DNA from: Candidatus Bathyarchaeota archaeon | GTDB taxonomy: Archaea > Thermoproteota > Bathyarchaeia > 40CM-2-53-6 | Assembly: GCA_005883695.1 (NCBI GenBank) | Contig: VBBV01000077.1 | Span: 5,986-15,169, forward strand | Length of the DNA stretch: 9,184 nt | Reading direction: 5' to 3' | In this document: positions 7,093-9,184 of the stretch, piece after piece | How the letters are laid out: each line of letters starts with the position of its first letter | Position numbering within the stretch: the first letter of the stretch is position 1 | Position numbers and translations under genes: made by a program | The notes under the pieces: model-generated | What the model saw: only the letters and a program-made list of their open reading frames with translations | Told to the model about the DNA's origin: nothing | Database searches by the model: none

Positions 7093-7128
7093 CAAAAGAC
7101 TCTGGAACAAGGGGGACAAGACAAACTC

Positions 7129-7539
7129 TTGGCGAAGCTGTCCAGAAAAGCCAACTACATGGCGCTGCTCCTAGCAGTCTATGTAATAGCCGATTTCCTC
7201 CTGGCCCCGCTTGGAGGTCTTGAGACCAGACCTGTCTCAGATGTTACCACCACGGGCATTGCTACCCTAGGATTGCTCTTCACCGGTCTTGCGCTCAACA
7301 TTATCTGTCTCGTCCTGATACTTCGCCATTACAGACGCGCGCCAATATTCGGCATGATAGGATCAGTCCTCTACTTTCCAGCTGCCATCGCAGACCAGAC
7401 CGGCCAATTCTCAAGCCTAACGCCTCCTATCGGGATCACCTACGTTGAAATCATTGAAGCGATCGTCGCAATCGCCATCATCGGTATGGGCGCACTAATC
7501 CTCCGAGAAAAACCGGAGGCGCCGACTAAGCCTACGTAA
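7129..7539 (+). CDS. Small four-helix membrane protein, unknown function
   Basis: This is a 136-residue integral membrane protein starting at TTG 7129, with a G-run at 7111-7115 as a distant possible ribosome binding site. Four hydrophobic segments are visible: about residues 10-28, 43-65, 71-88 and 102-125. The basic N-terminus (AKLSRK) and the loop RHYRRAP between helices 2 and 3 suggest both ends face the cytoplasm. I recognise no named family or catalytic motif. The short charged tail REKPEAPTKPT is cytoplasmic by this model. It lies between the VOC gene and another small membrane protein, each with its own promoter-like sequence. Confidence 0.75.
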   Translation: MAKLSRKANYMALLLAVYVIADFLLAPLGGLETRPVSDVTTTGIATLGLLFTGLALNIICLVLILRHYRRAPIFGMIGSVLYFPAAIADQTGQFSSLTPPIGITYVEIIEAIVAIAIIGMGALILREKPEAPTKPT

Positions 7540-7543
7540 AGAT

Positions 7544-7564
7544 CTCGTGAATCCCAGTAGACAG
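7544..7564 (+). repeat. 21-base repeat, copy 2, with nested inverted repeats
   Basis: This is the second copy of the element at 7038-7058 (19 of 21 identical), starting five bases after the stop of the membrane protein gene. It overlaps nested inverted arms: CCCAG (7553-7557) with CTGGG (7588-7592), and ACAGT (7561-7565) with ACTGT (7575-7579). Both copies therefore sit at gene ends and both lead into a hairpin. The later sequence GCCTCT is also shared. Confidence 0.5.
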
Positions 7565-7601
7565 TCCTGTAACAACTGTTTCTGCCTCTGGGTTAGACGT
7601 G

Positions 7602-7610
7602 GCTATTATT
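7602..7610 (+). promoter_or_regulatory. Possible TATA-like box for the 211-residue membrane protein
   Basis: GCTATTATT is centred about 36 bases before TTG 7642, predicting a leader of about ten bases that contains AGGAAGAG. Confidence 0.4.
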
Positions 7611-7641
7611 CGGCGGACACCGCTAATCATAGGAAGAGTGG

Positions 7642-8277
7642 TTGAACAGGGTCAGCTTTGCAGGATTCACGACCGCAGCCGTAGCATGTCTTATGTTTGC
7701 GGCGACGGCTTGGTATTACATTAGAGAACAAGCCAGCGGAATATGGTCTTTCTCCGCAACGGGAGATCCTCTGACCGTATTTCCAGCGTTGGGGATCGCC
7801 TTCCTCGGAATCTCCATACCCATCCTCTTGCAGGGCTCGGAGAAATACATGGTCTCGGCCCCGAATCTTCGCCTAATCATCTTCCTCATCGCCAGTGCGG
7901 TCTTGGTTACTGTTTCCACAGGCTGGCTTCTGACCAGCGAGCTCGTCACTCCGGCAGCTCTCTGGTGGGACAACTATGGTTTCCCTCTCGCTTGGAGGGT
8001 TCAGCTGATGAGAGGCTGTCCTCCCTGGTGCAGCCTGCCGTCGAGTGAGACGATTTTCAACCCGTTCTTCTTCGCAATCGATTGTCTGTTCTACCTAGCA
8101 ATAGGGTACTCGATAATTCTGGCTCACAGACGGATAAGTCGAAGGGGAAGCAATCTTAGGCTGGGAGCTCAGGGAGGTAGAAGCTCTATCAGCGCTGTCC
8201 GCGAAACTGATCAGATAGGTCACGATGACGGCAAGCAGGAAAGCGTTGGTAAGATGGACAACAACCGCGACGTCTGA
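7642..8277 (+). CDS. Membrane protein with extracytoplasmic CxxxC loop, unknown function
   Basis: This is a 211-residue integral membrane protein. TTG 7642 is chosen as the start because AGGAAGAG lies just upstream. Four hydrophobic segments are visible at about 8-27, 44-64, 77-97 and 142-162. Positive charges (Arg/Lys in loop 2 and RRISRR after helix 4) put both ends in the cytoplasm, so the long loop 98-139 lies outside. That loop carries DNYGFPLAW and GCPPWC, with Cys126 and Cys130 able to form a disulfide. It is followed by FNPFFFAIDCLFYLAIGY (139-156). The FPL-W then FNP-FF-D pattern recurs in unnamed small prokaryotic membrane proteins as far as I recall; I assign no function. The last 45 or so residues are hydrophilic and run antisense to the convergent CtaA-like gene, so the real C-terminus may be shorter or altered. 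Confidence 0.72.
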   Translation: MNRVSFAGFTTAAVACLMFAATAWYYIREQASGIWSFSATGDPLTVFPALGIAFLGISIPILLQGSEKYMVSAPNLRLIIFLIASAVLVTVSTGWLLTSELVTPAALWWDNYGFPLAWRVQLMRGCPPWCSLPSSETIFNPFFFAIDCLFYLAIGYSIILAHRRISRRGSNLRLGAQGGRSSISAVRETDQIGHDDGKQESVGKMDNNRDV

Positions 8278-8498
8278 TCCGAGAGCGAACAGACCTAGTA
8301 CTCCTTGGACGACAAAGTCGGCGATGGAAGCGACAGCCACTTTGAACAGGGTGGAGCTGACACCGAAATCTCCACCGGCTAGCACGGTTGCGGCTACGAG
8401 CACTATGAAAGTTAGTGTTCCCCAGACCAGGTGATAGATGATTGGAGACCCAGAACGACTGCGCTGCCTCCGAGAATTACCTGGACGAACAGCATCAT
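8095..8498 (-). pseudogene. CtaA/COX15-like half-size membrane protein, frameshifted
   Basis: Two minus-strand frames together give one coherent membrane protein. From ATG 8498 one frame reads LFVQVILGGSAVVLGL and then leaves the coding pattern, stopping at 8414. Re-reading one base at 8445 enters the frame IIYHLVWGTLTFIVLVAAT, which stays open to a stop at 8097-8095. The joined protein has four hydrophobic helices in two similar halves: VQVILGG then HLVWGTLTFIVLV, and VQGVLGLF then HLTNAFLLAVIV. The Q..LG..H repeat resembles the haem-ligand pattern of haem A synthase (CtaA/COX15), of which half-size archaeal forms are known. The resemblance is by eye. The N-terminus is unclear: hydrophobic coding appears to begin upstream (RITANLVG) without an in-frame standard start. 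A sequencing error, a true pseudogene or a recoding event would all fit. The tail from about 8215 on is hydrophilic and lies antisense to the neighbouring gene. Confidence 0.55.
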
Positions 8499-8520
8499 TC
8501 CTACAAGGTTAGCGGTTATT

Positions 8521-8538
8521 CGAGTCTGCCGAGTCTGC
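8521..8538. repeat. Nine-base tandem duplication
   Basis: CGAGTCTGC occurs twice back to back. On the minus strand it would encode QTRQTR just before the first helix of the CtaA-like protein. Such short tandem copies arise by slippage. Confidence 0.6.
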
Positions 8539-8581
8539 TGCAGGGTTGTGCAGAGCTTGCACAGTTGGGATTTCAGATTTT

Positions 8582-8590
8582 CCTATTTAC
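8582..8590 (-). promoter_or_regulatory. Possible TATA-like box for the CtaA-like gene
   Basis: Read on the minus strand, GTAAATAGG is centred 24-26 bases upstream of a GTG at 8562-8560. That GTG opens the frame that, after a stop at the TAA in CGCTAACC, returns downstream as the IIYHLVWG frame. If used, the gene would start here and would contain two compensating shifts. Confidence 0.3.
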
Positions 8591-8615
8591 GGAGGCGCGA
8601 CCATCCCAAAATTTG

Positions 8616-9053
8616 CTAGGTCTTGCGAGATATCACTGGTCTGCTTACCTTCAGATATGGTAAGGGATGGACAATGCTTGGGGTCCACTTCTCTCCCCAT
8701 CTCCGGTACGCGGACAAGATATCGCCTAGGTCTCGTCCTTTCTCTGTGAGACTGTAGACGACTGAGAAGGGTTCTGTGCCGGTTACTCTTCTCTCAACGA
8801 TTCCCATATTCTGCAAATACTTCAGAGTTCTAGAGAGAGTTCGCGCGTTTAGATCGTCGGGCTTTCCCTTTCTCAGTAGGTCGTTGAATCGGAGGGGGTT
8901 GTCGAGGAGGTAGTATGAGATGAGGATTCTCCACTCTGAACCTATCTTCCTTACCGCTTTGATTACCGCGCAGATGTCTCTTCGGCAGAGCTCGCTTTTT
9001 CCCGATATGATACTTGAGAGGTTGGGTTGGCAGCTAGACGTAAGCTTACTCAA
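8616..9053 (-). CDS. HxlR-type winged-helix transcriptional regulator
   Basis: This 145-residue DNA-binding protein matches the HxlR/MarR-like family (PF01638). The core runs from CAVIKAVRKIGSEWRILISY (28-47) through LRFNDLL (54-60), the recognition helix region ARTLSRTLKYLQNMGIVERR (70-89), and the wing with VYSLTEKGRDLGDIL (99-113). It ends the domain at RRWGEKW. The conserved N-terminal Cys of the family is Cys28, and a second Cys at 23 makes a CxxxxC pair. Family members often sense redox or electrophilic signals through this Cys. It starts at TTG 9053, the only start before an upstream in-frame stop. A strong TATA-like box about 34 bases upstream supports it. A perfect palindrome, GTAAGCTTAC, lies over codons 2-5. 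The next gene on this strand, 117 bases downstream, is the CtaA-like gene, a natural candidate target. Confidence 0.88.
   Translation of the reverse strand: MSKLTSSCQPNLSSIISGKSELCRRDICAVIKAVRKIGSEWRILISYYLLDNPLRFNDLLRKGKPDDLNARTLSRTLKYLQNMGIVERRVTGTEPFSVVYSLTEKGRDLGDILSAYRRWGEKWTPSIVHPLPYLKVSRPVISRKT
9040..9049. promoter_or_regulatory. Perfect ten-base palindrome at the HxlR start, possible operator
   Basis: GTAAGCTTAC reads the same on both strands and lies just inside the start of the HxlR-type gene. Dimeric winged-helix regulators often bind such sites near their own promoters. The role is inference. Confidence 0.3.
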
Positions 9054-9082
9054 TGTTATCTAATGCAACAACGTTAGCCTGG

Positions 9083-9091
9083 GATATAAGC
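9083..9091 (-). promoter_or_regulatory. TATA-like box for the HxlR-type gene
   Basis: Read on the minus strand, GCTTATATC is a good archaeal TATA match centred about 34 bases before TTG 9053. It predicts a leader of only about eight bases. Confidence 0.6.
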
Positions 9092-9184
9092 AGCAAAGGG
9101 ACACGGGCGTTAGCTGGGAGCCCATCTCTAGCCAGGGGTTGTTCTGCCGGTGACCCTCAAAGGCAGGAGTGCCCTGTAGTACTA
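9092..9184. other. No recognised feature
   Basis: The right edge beyond the HxlR promoter shows no coding similarity, RNA gene or repeat that I can support. One minus-strand frame stays open (stop near 9060), but its translation has no recognisable pattern. Confidence 0.4.

Noticed and set aside
9060..9184. Open minus-strand frame at the right edge, as the end of an upstream gene
   Set aside because: It would cover the strong promoter of the HxlR-type gene and shows no recognisable sequence. It is too short to judge.
1..9184. tRNA, rRNA, CRISPR array, insertion sequence
   Set aside because: No cloverleaf with T-loop sequence, regularly spaced repeats or transposase-like coding was seen on either strand.

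Overview
The window looks archaeal. Most genes have a TATA-like box centred about 24-30 bases upstream of the start codon, which gives leaderless or very short-leader transcripts. TTG and GTG starts are common. The gene content (single-domain KaiC/RadA-like ATPase, short PiT transporter, HxlR-type regulator, small four-helix membrane proteins of unknown function) is typical of Thermoproteota-type archaea (Thaumarchaeota/Bathyarchaeia-like). The rank below Archaea is inference. I see no CRISPR array, insertion sequence, rRNA or tRNA.

Layout, left to right. At 1-251 (-) is the N-terminal end of a TauE/SafE-type anion exporter that runs off the window. It diverges from a TPR-repeat protein (436-1356, +), and the intergenic region between them holds two palindromes. 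A short PiT phosphate permease (1536-2516, +) follows, then a dihydrofolate-reductase-like (RibD C-terminal fold) protein (2627-3211, +). That gene converges with a cytosolic S9 prolyl-oligopeptidase-type hydrolase (3233-5227, -). Divergent from the peptidase is a RecA/KaiC-type ATPase whose coding frame begins well before any ATG, GTG or TTG (5358-6092, +). Next on the plus strand come a small unassigned protein (6190-6501), a VOC/PhnB-like protein (6602-7051) and two small integral membrane proteins (7129-7539 and 7642-8277). The right end carries an HxlR-type winged-helix regulator (8616-9053, -). Downstream of it on the same strand is a small four-helix membrane protein resembling half of a CtaA/COX15 haem A synthase, interrupted by an apparent single-base frameshift (8095-8498, -). 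Its tail overlaps the end of the converging membrane protein.

Most genes appear to be separate short transcription units with their own promoters rather than one operon. Only the HxlR/CtaA-like pair suggests a regulator with its target. The most useful points to re-examine are the start of the KaiC-like gene, the broken CtaA-like gene and its antisense overlap, and a near-identical 21-base repeat with hairpins found after two neighbouring plus-strand genes.
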